DNA of 10,248 bases, taken from Lachnospiraceae bacterium UBA7027 (GTDB taxonomy: Bacteria > Bacillota > Clostridia > Lachnospirales > Lachnospiraceae). The notes under the pieces were generated by a model. It was given only the letters and a program-made list of their open reading frames with translations. It was not told the origin of the DNA and ran no database searches. The stretch spans positions 1 through 10,248 of the forward strand of contig DLBG01000122.1 of NCBI GenBank assembly GCA_002494135.1, written 5' to 3'. This document shows, piece after piece, positions 1 to 7,234 of the stretch (position 1 is its first letter; each line of letters begins with the position of its first letter). Position numbers and translations under genes: made by a program.

Positions 1-1
1 G

Positions 2-58
2 TATACGGCAAACGCAGCCATGGCGGAGAAACCGTTATTACCTGCCAAATTAAGATAA
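2..58 (+). CDS. possible 3' end of a plus-strand gene (partial)
   Basis: One plus-strand frame is open from base 2 to a TAA at 56-58 and would end a protein with ...AAMAEKPLLPAKLR. The only support is position: the following hairpin has T runs on both sides, as expected between two convergent genes. Two competing readings exist in the same bases. Another plus frame stays open to about 135, and a minus frame is also open across the segment. The piece is too short to choose between them or to suggest a product. Confidence 0.2.
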   Translation, partial: YTANAAMAEKPLLPAKLR

Positions 59-112
59 AAAAACTGCCGCATCGAAAAACTGTCGCAACAAAAAAACTGC
101 CGCATCGAAAAA
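57..112. repeat. tandem copies of a terminator arm
   Basis: A 23-nt stretch, seven A then CTGCCGCATCG then five A, occurs identically at 57-79 and 90-112. Between them (80-89) lies a diverged third copy of the core, CTGTCGCAAC. The copies start at 64, 80 and 97, so the period is 16-17 nt. Each core can pair with the single complementary arm ATGCGGCAG at 113-121, the middle copy imperfectly. It looks like local duplication of one arm of the terminator. Confidence 0.7.
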
Positions 113-131
113 ATGCGGCAGAAAGTTTTTT
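90..131. terminator. bidirectional rho-independent terminator
   Basis: CTGCCGCAT (97-105) and ATGCGGCAG (113-121) form a perfect 9-bp stem around a 7-nt loop. On the minus strand the stem is followed by seven T (complement of 90-96), just after the TAA of the GGDEF/EAL gene. On the plus strand it is followed, four bases later, by six T (126-131). It should therefore terminate the minus-strand gene and any gene entering from the left. Confidence 0.85.
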
Positions 132-2862
132 ATGAAATCAGGAAGTTCTGTTTGTCGCGGTTTGCGGAGAAACGTCGAATCTGTGAACGGATTTCGGGAT
201 CGATTTCCGCAACGGGGACCAAATCGGGTCGTCCGGTGTAGAAGCCCTGAATATAGTCGACACCCAGACCGATTACGGTACGAAGTTCCGCCATGGTCTC
301 CACACCTTCCGCAAGAACGGCGATGTTGTTCTGGTTTGCATAGCCGATGATGCTCTGTACAAAGTGCCGCTTTCTGGCATTGGAATCAATGCCGGAAATC
401 AGCATGTAATCGATTTTAACATAGCGCGGGTTGTAGCGAAGGAGGTTGTTGACATTGGAATAACCGCTGCCGTAATCGTCAAGCGCAATTTCCAAACCCA
501 GTCTTTCACAGTCTTCTTCACGCTTGGTCAGAATTTCGTCGTCAAGTTCGGAACCTTCGGTGAATTCTATGACGATTCTGTCCGGATGCATACGCAGGCG
601 CGCAAAAAGTTCTTCTTCATCGGCTCCTTCCAGCTGATGGGCGGGAAGGCTGTTAATGAAGATTTTCTTCCCACGCAGGGCATCGTTAATATTTTCCATA
701 TGGTTTAAAACACCGTGGAAGGTGGTCTTTTCGATATCGTAGAGTTTATTGATGTGCTCCGCGCATTTTAAAATCTCCTGCGGTGTAATGTGCATCTCGC
801 CGGTGCTTCGCATCAGTGCTTCATAGCCGTAGATTTCGCCGGTCCGGGAAGAAACAATGGGCTGGAAGGCGTAGGTAATAAGGCCTTCTTTCAGAATCTT
901 TTCGACTTCGTTGCATTTCGCCAAAAGTTCTTCCGAGAAGTCGCCGATGGCTTCTTTCTTACGCTGCTCCTTCTTCTTGTTGTTCTTCGCATTTACGGTT
1001 AAGTTGATTAAGAAATCCAGATCCGGCATTTCGCCGAGCGTGGTTTCAATCATGTCATAATGAAGCTGAATATTATGCGGATTTCCGGTGGAATCGTAGA
1101 ACAGAAGCCCTTCTTTCGGTATGCTTTCCTCAATCTGGGAAACCCGCAGATCGCAGTCGTCGTTAATGATACCGATTAAGAATTCATCGTTGCTTAACCG
1201 GCCGCAGATTTCATCCTGCAGAGTACAGCGGGAGATGAAAGAGGCGAGCGCACGGATGGCCATGTCTCCGCTTTCACGTCCGTAGGCTTCGTTGACTTCT
1301 TTTAACTGATTGGCATCAAAGGCAAAAATCGACAGCGTCTTGTGGCTACCGATATTTCTTTCGCACATTCTTTTTAAGGAGATGTGAAAGCCGCGGTAAT
1401 TGTACAGACCGGTCTGCGCATCACGAATCTGATCGGATTTGATTTTGCTGATTAACTGAACCAGTGTCTTCTGCTGATAGAAGGCGCGGATACCGAGGTT
1501 GATGTTGCGCATCCAAACCCGGTAGGTGATGTTGTAAAGATGATTCTCTGCACCGACATTCATGACCGCGTAGCCGAAGCTGATGTCCTCAAAGAAGAGC
1601 GGTGTGAAAATGTAGGTGGTCGGATAATCCTTCTCAACATCCAAATCGGGAATCATGACGGATGTACTGAAGGAGCGGTTTAAATCCACTGCTTCGGGAT
1701 CGTCATCGGCAGGGGTGTCACCGACCTGTACCACCATGTGCATGCGATCGGAATATCCCTTTCTTCTTGCGTTCTCTCCGATGAATTCGGCGGGATTTAA
1801 GAAGTTGTTGTTAAAGCAAAGCCAAAGTTTTTTAAACGGACGAACCTGATAGGAATAGGATGCCAGAACGCGGAAGAATTTCTCATAATCCGTCTGACAG
1901 AGCATGTCCTCGGTGATGTGGTTAAAGTCCGAATAGAAGCTGACAGAGGAGCGGTCTGTTTTCCACTCGTCTCTGTAAATTTTTTTATAAGCGGGTTCAA
2001 AGTTCTTGCAACCGCAGCTGCCGCCGATTATAAGTTCCGGCTTCAGTTCGTGTTTCGGTGCGGAAGTGTTCGTGATGGCCGCATACAGATGCTCAAAGCA
2101 CTCTCTGCCGCATTCGCCGGACGGAATCTTCGCCGATGTCAGAGGGAACGGTGAAGTACGGCCTTCTTCCGTGGAATCGTAACCGATTACGGCGATGTCC
2201 TTTGGAATCTCCAAACCGTTTTCCGAAAGAACGGAAGCAAGTCCGATTGCCATGTAATCGTTTGCACAGGCAACCGCTTCGGGCATATCGTCCCGGTGGG
2301 AGAGTAAAAAGCCGGCAAATTCCTTACCGGAATCATACCAGTAATCTCCGTGTGCTATCCAGTCTTCACGGATGGGAATTCCATGCTCGTTCATTGCATC
2401 ACGGAATCCGTTCAGTCGCTGCAGGGAATGCGGATGGCCCTCTTTACCGCCTAAAAACGCAATACGGCGATATCCGTGTTCAACAATCAGATGGTTCACC
2501 AAAGCCTTCATGGGTGTATAGTGATCCATCAGGATGTAATCGTAAAATTCATTCTCTTTATCCGCAATGATTACGGGACCGTGGAAATTTTCCTTCAGAG
2601 ACCGAAGAATTTTCTGATCGAGACCGGGGGTTTGCAGAGTATCGAGCAAGACAACAAAACCGGCAAAGCTTTCGTAACGGATGAGAGAGTAGATATTGGA
2701 ATCTCCCACATTACGCATATCGGTTTGCTGATATTTCTGATACATGGAGAAGACACATAAATCAAAATCCTTTTTGTAAGCTTCCTCCATGAAGGAACTC
2801 ATAAAGTTCCGCTGCATATGCTCTTCGGGTTGTGCCAGAATGACACCCAGCCTTTTACGCAT
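130..2862 (-). CDS. LacI-type sugar-binding-fold / GGDEF / EAL cyclic di-GMP protein
   Basis: A 910-residue cytoplasmic signalling protein; no signal peptide or membrane segment is visible. Residues 1-285 resemble the ligand-binding fold of LacI-family regulators (GYRRIAFLGG near 130; CANDYMAIGLASVL near 199; PKDIAVIGYDS near 220) but lack the DNA-binding helix-turn-helix. They end in GGSCGC. A middle region (about 290-470) is unassigned. A GGDEF domain (about 481-565) starts with DAQTGLYNYRGF but carries SNDEF (557-561) instead of GGDEF, so cyclase activity is doubtful. The EAL domain (about 655-880) keeps the expected catalytic residues: E681 of EAL, N737, E769, D795-D796, K816, E852 of AEGVET and Q872. 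It is probably a c-di-GMP phosphodiesterase whose activity responds to a small ligand, perhaps a sugar. The ATG at 2862 is chosen because GAGGG lies 5 nt upstream and the promoter -10 lies at 2894-2899. An in-frame ATG at 2922 would precede the transcription start. It appears to be monocistronic. Confidence 0.93.
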   Translation of the reverse strand: MRKRLGVILAQPEEHMQRNFMSSFMEEAYKKDFDLCVFSMYQKYQQTDMRNVGDSNIYSLIRYESFAGFVVLLDTLQTPGLDQKILRSLKENFHGPVIIADKENEFYDYILMDHYTPMKALVNHLIVEHGYRRIAFLGGKEGHPHSLQRLNGFRDAMNEHGIPIREDWIAHGDYWYDSGKEFAGFLLSHRDDMPEAVACANDYMAIGLASVLSENGLEIPKDIAVIGYDSTEEGRTSPFPLTSAKIPSGECGRECFEHLYAAITNTSAPKHELKPELIIGGSCGCKNFEPAYKKIYRDEWKTDRSSVSFYSDFNHITEDMLCQTDYEKFFRVLASYSYQVRPFKKLWLCFNNNFLNPAEFIGENARRKGYSDRMHMVVQVGDTPADDDPEAVDLNRSFSTSVMIPDLDVEKDYPTTYIFTPLFFEDISFGYAVMNVGAENHLYNITYRVWMRNINLGIRAFYQQKTLVQLISKIKSDQIRDAQTGLYNYRGFHISLKRMCERNIGSHKTLSIFAFDANQLKEVNEAYGRESGDMAIRALASFISRCTLQDEICGRLSNDEFLIGIINDDCDLRVSQIEESIPKEGLLFYDSTGNPHNIQLHYDMIETTLGEMPDLDFLINLTVNAKNNKKKEQRKKEAIGDFSEELLAKCNEVEKILKEGLITYAFQPIVSSRTGEIYGYEALMRSTGEMHITPQEILKCAEHINKLYDIEKTTFHGVLNHMENINDALRGKKIFINSLPAHQLEGADEEELFARLRMHPDRIVIEFTEGSELDDEILTKREEDCERLGLEIALDDYGSGYSNVNNLLRYNPRYVKIDYMLISGIDSNARKRHFVQSIIGYANQNNIAVLAEGVETMAELRTVIGLGVDYIQGFYTGRPDLVPVAEIDPEIRSQIRRFSANRDKQNFLIS

Positions 2863-2867
2863 AGTTA

Positions 2868-2872
2868 CCCTC
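2868..2872 (-). promoter_or_regulatory. ribosome binding site fixing the GGDEF/EAL start
   Basis: On the minus strand AAGAGGG is followed by TAACT and then ATG at 2862. It supports this start over the ATG at 2922, which has no such site and lies upstream of the predicted transcript. Confidence 0.7.
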
Positions 2873-2893
2873 TTATCATAGTTTTTCAAACAT

Positions 2894-2922
2894 ATTATAT
2901 CGCAACGCCGGAAGATTGTCAT
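2894..2922 (-). promoter_or_regulatory. sigma-A promoter of the GGDEF/EAL gene
   Basis: Read on the minus strand, ATGACA (2922-2917) and a perfect TATAAT (2899-2894) are separated by 17 nt. The -35 box differs from TTGACA at one base. Transcription would begin near 2887, about 25 nt before the ATG. It faces away from the TetR promoter across a divergent region of about 210 bp. Confidence 0.8.
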
Positions 2923-3010
2923 ATTAACATACTATTAAGAAATTTCGAATAAAACGTGAAGTAAAAAATTGTGGAAAATGACGAAGGGACCGGTTTGAAA
3001 AAACGTATCC

Positions 3011-3039
3011 TTGACAAAGTATTTTTGCAACATTATTAT
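3011..3039 (+). promoter_or_regulatory. sigma-A promoter of the TetR / phosphotransferase-like operon
   Basis: A perfect TTGACA (3011-3016) is followed after 17 nt by TATTAT (3034-3039), one mismatch from the -10 consensus. The predicted start is near 3046, inside the palindrome at 3040-3061. A repressor bound there would block this promoter. Confidence 0.8.
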
Positions 3040-3061
3040 ATTATTGAACGCGTTCAATAAT
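3040..3061 (+). promoter_or_regulatory. 22-bp palindromic operator, probably bound by the adjacent TetR protein
   Basis: The half-site ATTATTGAACG is followed directly by its exact reverse complement, giving a perfect uninterrupted 22-bp palindrome. It abuts the -10 box, covers the predicted transcription start and ends next to the ribosome binding site. TetR dimers usually bind such sites close to their own gene, so autorepression is the natural reading. Binding itself is inferred. Confidence 0.82.
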
Positions 3062-3066
3062 GGAGG
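3062..3066 (+). promoter_or_regulatory. ribosome binding site fixing the TetR start
   Basis: GGAGG lies 5 nt before the ATG at 3072. The upstream in-frame ATG at 3060 overlaps the operator and precedes this site, so it cannot use it. Confidence 0.7.
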
Positions 3067-3071
3067 ATGCC

Positions 3072-3656
3072 ATGCAGAAAGACGAGAAACTCAACATTAC
3101 AAAGGATCATCTGATTGAGGCGACATTCCGGCTTATGGAGCAGACCGACGATCCGTTAAATGTCACATCCAGACAGATTGCGGCGGAAGCGGGGACGAAA
3201 CCGTCCATGATCAATTATTGTTTCGGTTCGCGCGAGAATCTGATTCATAATGTTTTTCAGAAGAAGTATTTAAACTTTGTAAGCGAGGAGAGGATGAAAG
3301 AGCTGCTTTCATCGGATTTGTCACCGAAGGAACTGTTGAAGGAACTTCATTTTCTGGTGGCCGATTGTCTGGTAAAGAACCATACCTTTACCAAAGCCAT
3401 TACCGGGTACATTCTGTTTAAACGCGATCTTTCGCAGGAATCTTTCAGTTTTCCCTATGTAAAGCAGCACTACGGGGGCAGACGAAGTGATGCGCAGTGC
3501 AGGCTGATTGCTTACGAACTATCCACCATGATGCAGTTAATCATCTACAGAAAAGATGAAATCAGGGAAAACTTCGGTATTAATCTGGATGATGAGGAAG
3601 AACTTCGCAGATACATCAATATGAGAGTGGATCTGCTGCTGGCAGAGGAAGAGTAA
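3072..3656 (+). CDS. TetR/AcrR-family transcriptional regulator
   Basis: A 194-residue protein, a normal length for TetR-family dimeric repressors. The N-terminus (about 8-62) has the family's DNA-binding region: ITKDHLIEATFRLMEQ, then the helix-turn-helix TSRQIAAEAGTKPSMINYCF and SRENLI at about 32-58. The rest is helical and divergent, as is usual for the ligand-binding and dimerisation domain, so the inducer cannot be predicted. It is the first gene of a two-gene operon. Its TAA shares a base with the ATG of the next gene (TAATG), which implies translational coupling. The 22-bp palindrome on its promoter points to autoregulation of both genes. The start at 3072 is preferred over 3060 because of the GGAGG at 3062-3066. 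Confidence 0.9.
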   Translation: MQKDEKLNITKDHLIEATFRLMEQTDDPLNVTSRQIAAEAGTKPSMINYCFGSRENLIHNVFQKKYLNFVSEERMKELLSSDLSPKELLKELHFLVADCLVKNHTFTKAITGYILFKRDLSQESFSFPYVKQHYGGRRSDAQCRLIAYELSTMMQLIIYRKDEIRENFGINLDDEEELRRYINMRVDLLLAEEE

Positions 3657-5974
3657 TGAACTACATTTGTAATCTGAATCAGATACCGGATGAGAAGAAA
3701 AACCGAATCGGCGGGAAAGCATCATCGCTTTCTTATATGATGAGGAATCTTAAAGTGCGTATTCCGGACGGATATGTCATTTCAGCCGATGCGTTCGAAA
3801 ACGGTGCAATCAAAGAAGATGCACTTGCAGAACTTCGTGATTTTGTTCCGACGCTTTCGAAGAATGTTACGTACGCGGTACGTTCCTCGGCAATCGGAGA
3901 AGACGGAGTGAATCAGTCGTATGCCGGACAGTATGAAACCCTTACGGATGTTAAAACAGACGAAATCGAAGAGGCCGTAAAATATGTCATTTCCTCCACC
4001 GAAAGCGTCAGGGTCGAAGAATACAAAGCAAGTTTTAAGAAGGGCGAATCCGGAATCGGTGTCGTGATACAGACATTTGTCCGGCCGGAATTTGCGGGCG
4101 TTATCTTTACGTCCGACATTATCACCGGGAAAGACGATGCGCTGATCGGTAACTATGTGCACGGCGAAGGAGAACAGCTGGTTTCCGGCGAAAGCAATGC
4201 GGAAATCTTTACCATCGGCACGATAAAATATTCGTATGAAGGAAAACGGGAGCTTGAAAGATATGCAAAGACGCTTAGGAAATACTGTATGCGGATTCGA
4301 AACAGCTACGGCCTTCCGATGGATATTGAGTGGGCGGTATCCGGCGGAAAAGTATATATTCTGCAGTCGCGTCCCATCACAACGCTTCGAAGGCACATCA
4401 AAGAGACATTTGACTATAACGGAACCAGATCCGGTTACAAGCTTTTGACGAAGACCAATGTCGGTGAAATTTTCATGAATCCGGTCAGCCCCATGACGAT
4501 GAGCGTGCTGGACAGAATCAACGTAATCCTCGGTCTTCCGGAATGGCTGGACTGCATCAACGGCCAGGCGTATATGAATGTTTCCGTGGTATGTTCCCTT
4601 CTTACGGCCTTCGGGCTTAGCAGAAAGAAAGCATACGAAGCCGTTCGCGATCTGGTCGGAGAAATTCCGGAAGGTGTGGAAATCCCGGTTTCACCGTTTG
4701 ATAAAAAAGGGTTCCTTAAGAATATCCGCAAACTCTGCTTCCCGAAGGAGAAGTCAAAACTTTCGAAGAAAGAGAAGCGTCTGATGGTAGAGAATCTGGC
4801 AGAGATTTCCAAGGATGCCATTCGGACAATCCGCCAAATCAAAACGAACGAAGAACTGATTCGTTACTGGGACGAATACATCATAAAACAGCTGAATGAC
4901 GGCTTATCCTCCATTCTCAGCGAATGCGGAACATCGATGGTGCCGCTTTTTACCATGCGCAAACGGCTGGGCCGTATCTGCGGGGAGGAGATGGCAAACC
5001 GTCTTCTCGGCGGCTGCGTGGGAATTATCGACAGTATGAAACCGACGCTTTTGCTGGAGGATGTGGTGCAGGGAACCCTGACGAAGGAAGAATATATCGG
5101 AATCTGCGGACACCGTTGCGTGAACGAAATGGAACTGATGAGTCCGAGACCGTATGAGAATCCCGAATATGTAGACAGTCTGATTGCCGAAAGAAAGCTG
5201 TCCGGCATCAGCCTTCATAAGATGAAAGAGAATCAGCAGAAGGAATACGAAGAAGCGCTGGCGGAGTTTAAGAAAACGCATCCTTCCAAAGCGGGATGGA
5301 TTGATCGCAAAATCGGGAAGTTTGTACATGCCAATGCATTCCGGGAAGATATGCGAAGCAAGGGAGTATGGATTTTCTCCGTATTTCGTGAGTTTATTTT
5401 AAAAGCCGGTGAACTCAATCACCTGGGTGATGATATTTTCATGTTAAGCTATGATGAAATGTTTGCGCTTTTAAGAGGGGATTTATCGGCGCCCGGGTTC
5501 ATTGAAAAGCGAAAGGAAACCTTTGAAAAGAATCGGACGTATCCCCGCTTTCCGAACCTGATTATCGGCAGATTCGATCCGGATGAATGGACGGCGTCCT
5601 CAAACCGCAGAAATGACGTTTATTGTGCAGATTTGCAGGATTCGGGAAACGATTCATCCTGCATCAAGGGCTTCCCTGGAGCAGCGGGAAAGGTTACCGG
5701 TGTGGTGCGTCTGATTCCGGATATCAGCCATATTGATGAGGTAAAAGAGGGAGACATTCTGGTTACCGGCGCCACCAATATCGGATGGACCGTGGTTTTT
5801 CCAAAAGTTTCCGCTATAGTAACGGACATCGGTGCTCCGCTTTCCCATGCGGCCATTGTGGCCAGGGAATTCGGAATTCCCGCGGTTGTCGGATGCCGCA
5901 ATGCAACCACCCTGCTTCATACCGGAGACCGGGTAACCGTTGACGGTGCCAAAGGAACGGTAACGATAGAGTAA
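3656..5974 (+). CDS. ATP-grasp / phosphohistidine phosphotransferase (PEP synthase- and rifampicin phosphotransferase-like)
   Basis: A 772-residue cytoplasmic enzyme. Residues 1-245 form a PPDK/PEP-synthase-type ATP-grasp domain: GGKASSL (19-25), IPDGYVIS (36-43), AVRSSAIGED (74-83), SYAGQYET (88-95), AGVIFTSDIITG (147-158), then DIEWAV and ILQSRPIT (235-242). Residues about 250-670 are a large middle domain with GHRCVNEMELMSPR (485-498) and DDIFMLSYDE (592-601), typical of rifampicin phosphotransferase-like proteins. The C-terminus (671-772) is the swivelling phosphohistidine domain, with H731 in APLSHAAIVAREFGIPAVVG as the likely phosphocarrier. It ends there, without the PEP/pyruvate barrel of true PEP synthase or PPDK. 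In known relatives the beta-phosphate of ATP passes through the histidine to the acceptor. The acceptor here is unknown; an antibiotic or other xenobiotic is possible, given the coupled TetR gene. It is shorter than typical rifampicin phosphotransferase (about 870 residues). AGAGG at 3644-3648 lies 7 nt before the start. Confidence 0.88.
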   Translation: MNYICNLNQIPDEKKNRIGGKASSLSYMMRNLKVRIPDGYVISADAFENGAIKEDALAELRDFVPTLSKNVTYAVRSSAIGEDGVNQSYAGQYETLTDVKTDEIEEAVKYVISSTESVRVEEYKASFKKGESGIGVVIQTFVRPEFAGVIFTSDIITGKDDALIGNYVHGEGEQLVSGESNAEIFTIGTIKYSYEGKRELERYAKTLRKYCMRIRNSYGLPMDIEWAVSGGKVYILQSRPITTLRRHIKETFDYNGTRSGYKLLTKTNVGEIFMNPVSPMTMSVLDRINVILGLPEWLDCINGQAYMNVSVVCSLLTAFGLSRKKAYEAVRDLVGEIPEGVEIPVSPFDKKGFLKNIRKLCFPKEKSKLSKKEKRLMVENLAEISKDAIRTIRQIKTNEELIRYWDEYIIKQLNDGLSSILSECGTSMVPLFTMRKRLGRICGEEMANRLLGGCVGIIDSMKPTLLLEDVVQGTLTKEEYIGICGHRCVNEMELMSPRPYENPEYVDSLIAERKLSGISLHKMKENQQKEYEEALAEFKKTHPSKAGWIDRKIGKFVHANAFREDMRSKGVWIFSVFREFILKAGELNHLGDDIFMLSYDEMFALLRGDLSAPGFIEKRKETFEKNRTYPRFPNLIIGRFDPDEWTASSNRRNDVYCADLQDSGNDSSCIKGFPGAAGKVTGVVRLIPDISHIDEVKEGDILVTGATNIGWTVVFPKVSAIVTDIGAPLSHAAIVAREFGIPAVVGCRNATTLLHTGDRVTVDGAKGTVTIE

Positions 5975-5986
5975 GAGAAGCGAATG

Positions 5987-5995
5987 TGATATAAT
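5987..5995 (+). promoter_or_regulatory. extended -10 promoter of the lipoprotein gene
   Basis: TGATATAAT is an extended -10 element (TGn plus a perfect TATAAT) in the gap after the phosphotransferase-like gene. No good -35 box is visible at the usual distance, which extended -10 promoters tolerate. Transcription would start near 6002, about 34 nt before the next ATG. Confidence 0.55.
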
Positions 5996-6035
5996 ATATT
6001 TCGGAACCGTTCATTAAAAAAAGAGGACATGGCCG

Positions 6036-6884
6036 ATGAGAAAAAGGGGAAAAGTTTATATCGCATGCAGCATCTTTTTATCTTTGGTTTTGTTGATGAA
6101 CGGCTGTTTTATAGCCAATCAGGCAAAGGAAAACCGGTTTTACTCCGATGCAAAAAAACATATCAAGGATAAATACGGTCTGGATACCAAGAGCGTATTA
6201 CTGTACCAGCCTTCCGACAGAAGCTGCAGTGACATTAACGGAATCGGAAGAATAAGATATTCCGGCGCGGAGTTCGCGCTTTTGGAACTGACGAACGGAG
6301 AAAATGTTGTGGTTTCCTATGTTGACGGGAACTACGCAGACGGCTATGAAAGCCTTGATCTTTATACAACCTGGCTTTCCGATGTTTCGCAGGAAATCGG
6401 AGAGGAAGTTACCAGAATAGATCTTTATACCGAAGAACTTGAGCAGTACGGCAATACTTATACCGAAAAAAGATTCGGAACCTTTCTGGAAAGAAGTACA
6501 ATCCGTTACAATGCCTCCAATACAGGGGAATTCGAAGATGCGTTCTATTCGTATATGAATCCGCTTGAAATTCGCATGGATCTCTATAAAGAGGAACCCA
6601 CGCCGGAATGGATTGATGAAGTGGCAGAAAGCCTGAACCGGTATCGTAAAAAACACGGTGTTGATGTGCTGACGGCAGATGTTTATACGGAGAAACCCGC
6701 GTACAGTCAATGGCTTACCGCCAAAGATTTATCGAACCGCAGAATTGACGGAGGCGGAGAGTATGTAGTCATGCATGAATACGTGGATCACTACAGAAAC
6801 CATTTCTTTACCATCACCATACGATTCGGTTCCGTGACATATGATTGCTGGGAAGGATATTACAAAACAATGCGCGAGGATTAA
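6036..6884 (+). CDS. predicted lipoprotein of unknown function
   Basis: A 282-residue protein whose family is not recognised. The N-terminus has basic residues (MRKRGK), a hydrophobic stretch (about 8-21) and LLMNGC, with Cys24 as a probable lipidation site. N at -2 and M at -3 make the lipobox imperfect, so a simple signal anchor is an alternative. The exported part is polar and rich in tyrosine and acidic residues. It alternates strand-like segments (EFALLELTNGENVVVSYV at 79-96; DLYTTW; EIRMDLY at 178-184) with one clear helix (TPEWIDEVAESLNRYRKK, 189-206). Two cysteines, C64 and C271, could pair outside the cell. GAGG at 6023-6026 lies 9 nt before the ATG. Its TAA shares bases with the stop of a relic reading frame on the other strand. 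Confidence 0.75.
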   Translation: MRKRGKVYIACSIFLSLVLLMNGCFIANQAKENRFYSDAKKHIKDKYGLDTKSVLLYQPSDRSCSDINGIGRIRYSGAEFALLELTNGENVVVSYVDGNYADGYESLDLYTTWLSDVSQEIGEEVTRIDLYTEELEQYGNTYTEKRFGTFLERSTIRYNASNTGEFEDAFYSYMNPLEIRMDLYKEEPTPEWIDEVAESLNRYRKKHGVDVLTADVYTEKPAYSQWLTAKDLSNRRIDGGGEYVVMHEYVDHYRNHFFTITIRFGSVTYDCWEGYYKTMRED

Positions 6885-7178
6885 GCCTTTTGTTCTGATG
6901 CTGTTTTTTTAATGATATCAGTAATTTTTAAAGCAAGAGCCATAATGGTAAGCATGGGAGGAAAGTGCTTCAAGCTGCTCAAACTCCGAATCGTGCTTCC
7001 TTTTTTACCCAGAAATGCCATTCGGGCGCTTGAGGCATGGGTTCGTTATTAAGAAAAGCCTTAATGACTCTCCGGTGCGCATAAATCATTCCGCCCGCAA
7101 ATATAAGAACTCAGAGCAAAATAATACAAAAACGCAGCCAACAGAGAGAATGTTAAATATGGTACCTTTTTTTATCAT
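6881..7178 (-). pseudogene. frameshifted relic of a small membrane-protein gene
   Basis: No intact gene fits here, but three minus-strand frames join into one plausible protein. Starting near the ATG at 7178, a frame open to 7061 reads VPYLTFSLLAAFLYYFALSS, a membrane-segment-like stretch. It hands over near 7090 to MIYAHRRVIKAFLNNEP, a frame open to 6979. Around 7010 this hands over to a frame open from 7045 to 6881, with KKGSTIRSLSSLKHFPPM then LTIMALALKITDIIKKT and a TAA at 6881-6883. Two of the required shifts fall at or near A runs (7167-7173; about 7001-7006), typical sites of frameshift mutation or of sequencing error. The product family is not recognised. No ribosome binding site precedes 7178. 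Confidence 0.4.
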
Positions 7179-7204
7179 TAATTCGTAATCAGAAGGTCAA
7201 CCAG

Positions 7205-7234
7205 TTTCAAAAGTCATAGGACTTTTGATATAAT
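7205..7234 (+). promoter_or_regulatory. distal promoter copy before the ATPase gene
   Basis: TTTCAA (7205-7210) and TATAAT (7229-7234) are 18 nt apart. The -10 box lies in the first 32-bp repeat, and the spacer is filled by the 20-bp interrupted palindrome. Confidence 0.5.

Noticed and set aside
364..2760. Several plus-strand open frames of 64-144 codons inside the GGDEF/EAL gene.
   Set aside because: They are antisense shadows of a long gene with recognised domains, and their translations show no family features.
2863..2922. Upstream ATG at 2922, which would lengthen the GGDEF/EAL protein by 20 residues.
   Set aside because: It lies upstream of the -10 box (2894-2899), so it would not be on the predicted transcript, and it lacks a ribosome binding site.
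3782..4396. Minus-strand open frame of 204 codons opposite the ATP-grasp domain.
   Set aside because: It lies fully within the phosphotransferase-like gene, whose conserved motifs occupy the other strand; its translation looks random.
6198..6710. Minus-strand open frame of 170 codons opposite the lipoprotein gene at 6036.
   Set aside because: The plus-strand frame has a signal peptide, ribosome binding site and promoter; the minus frame has none of these.
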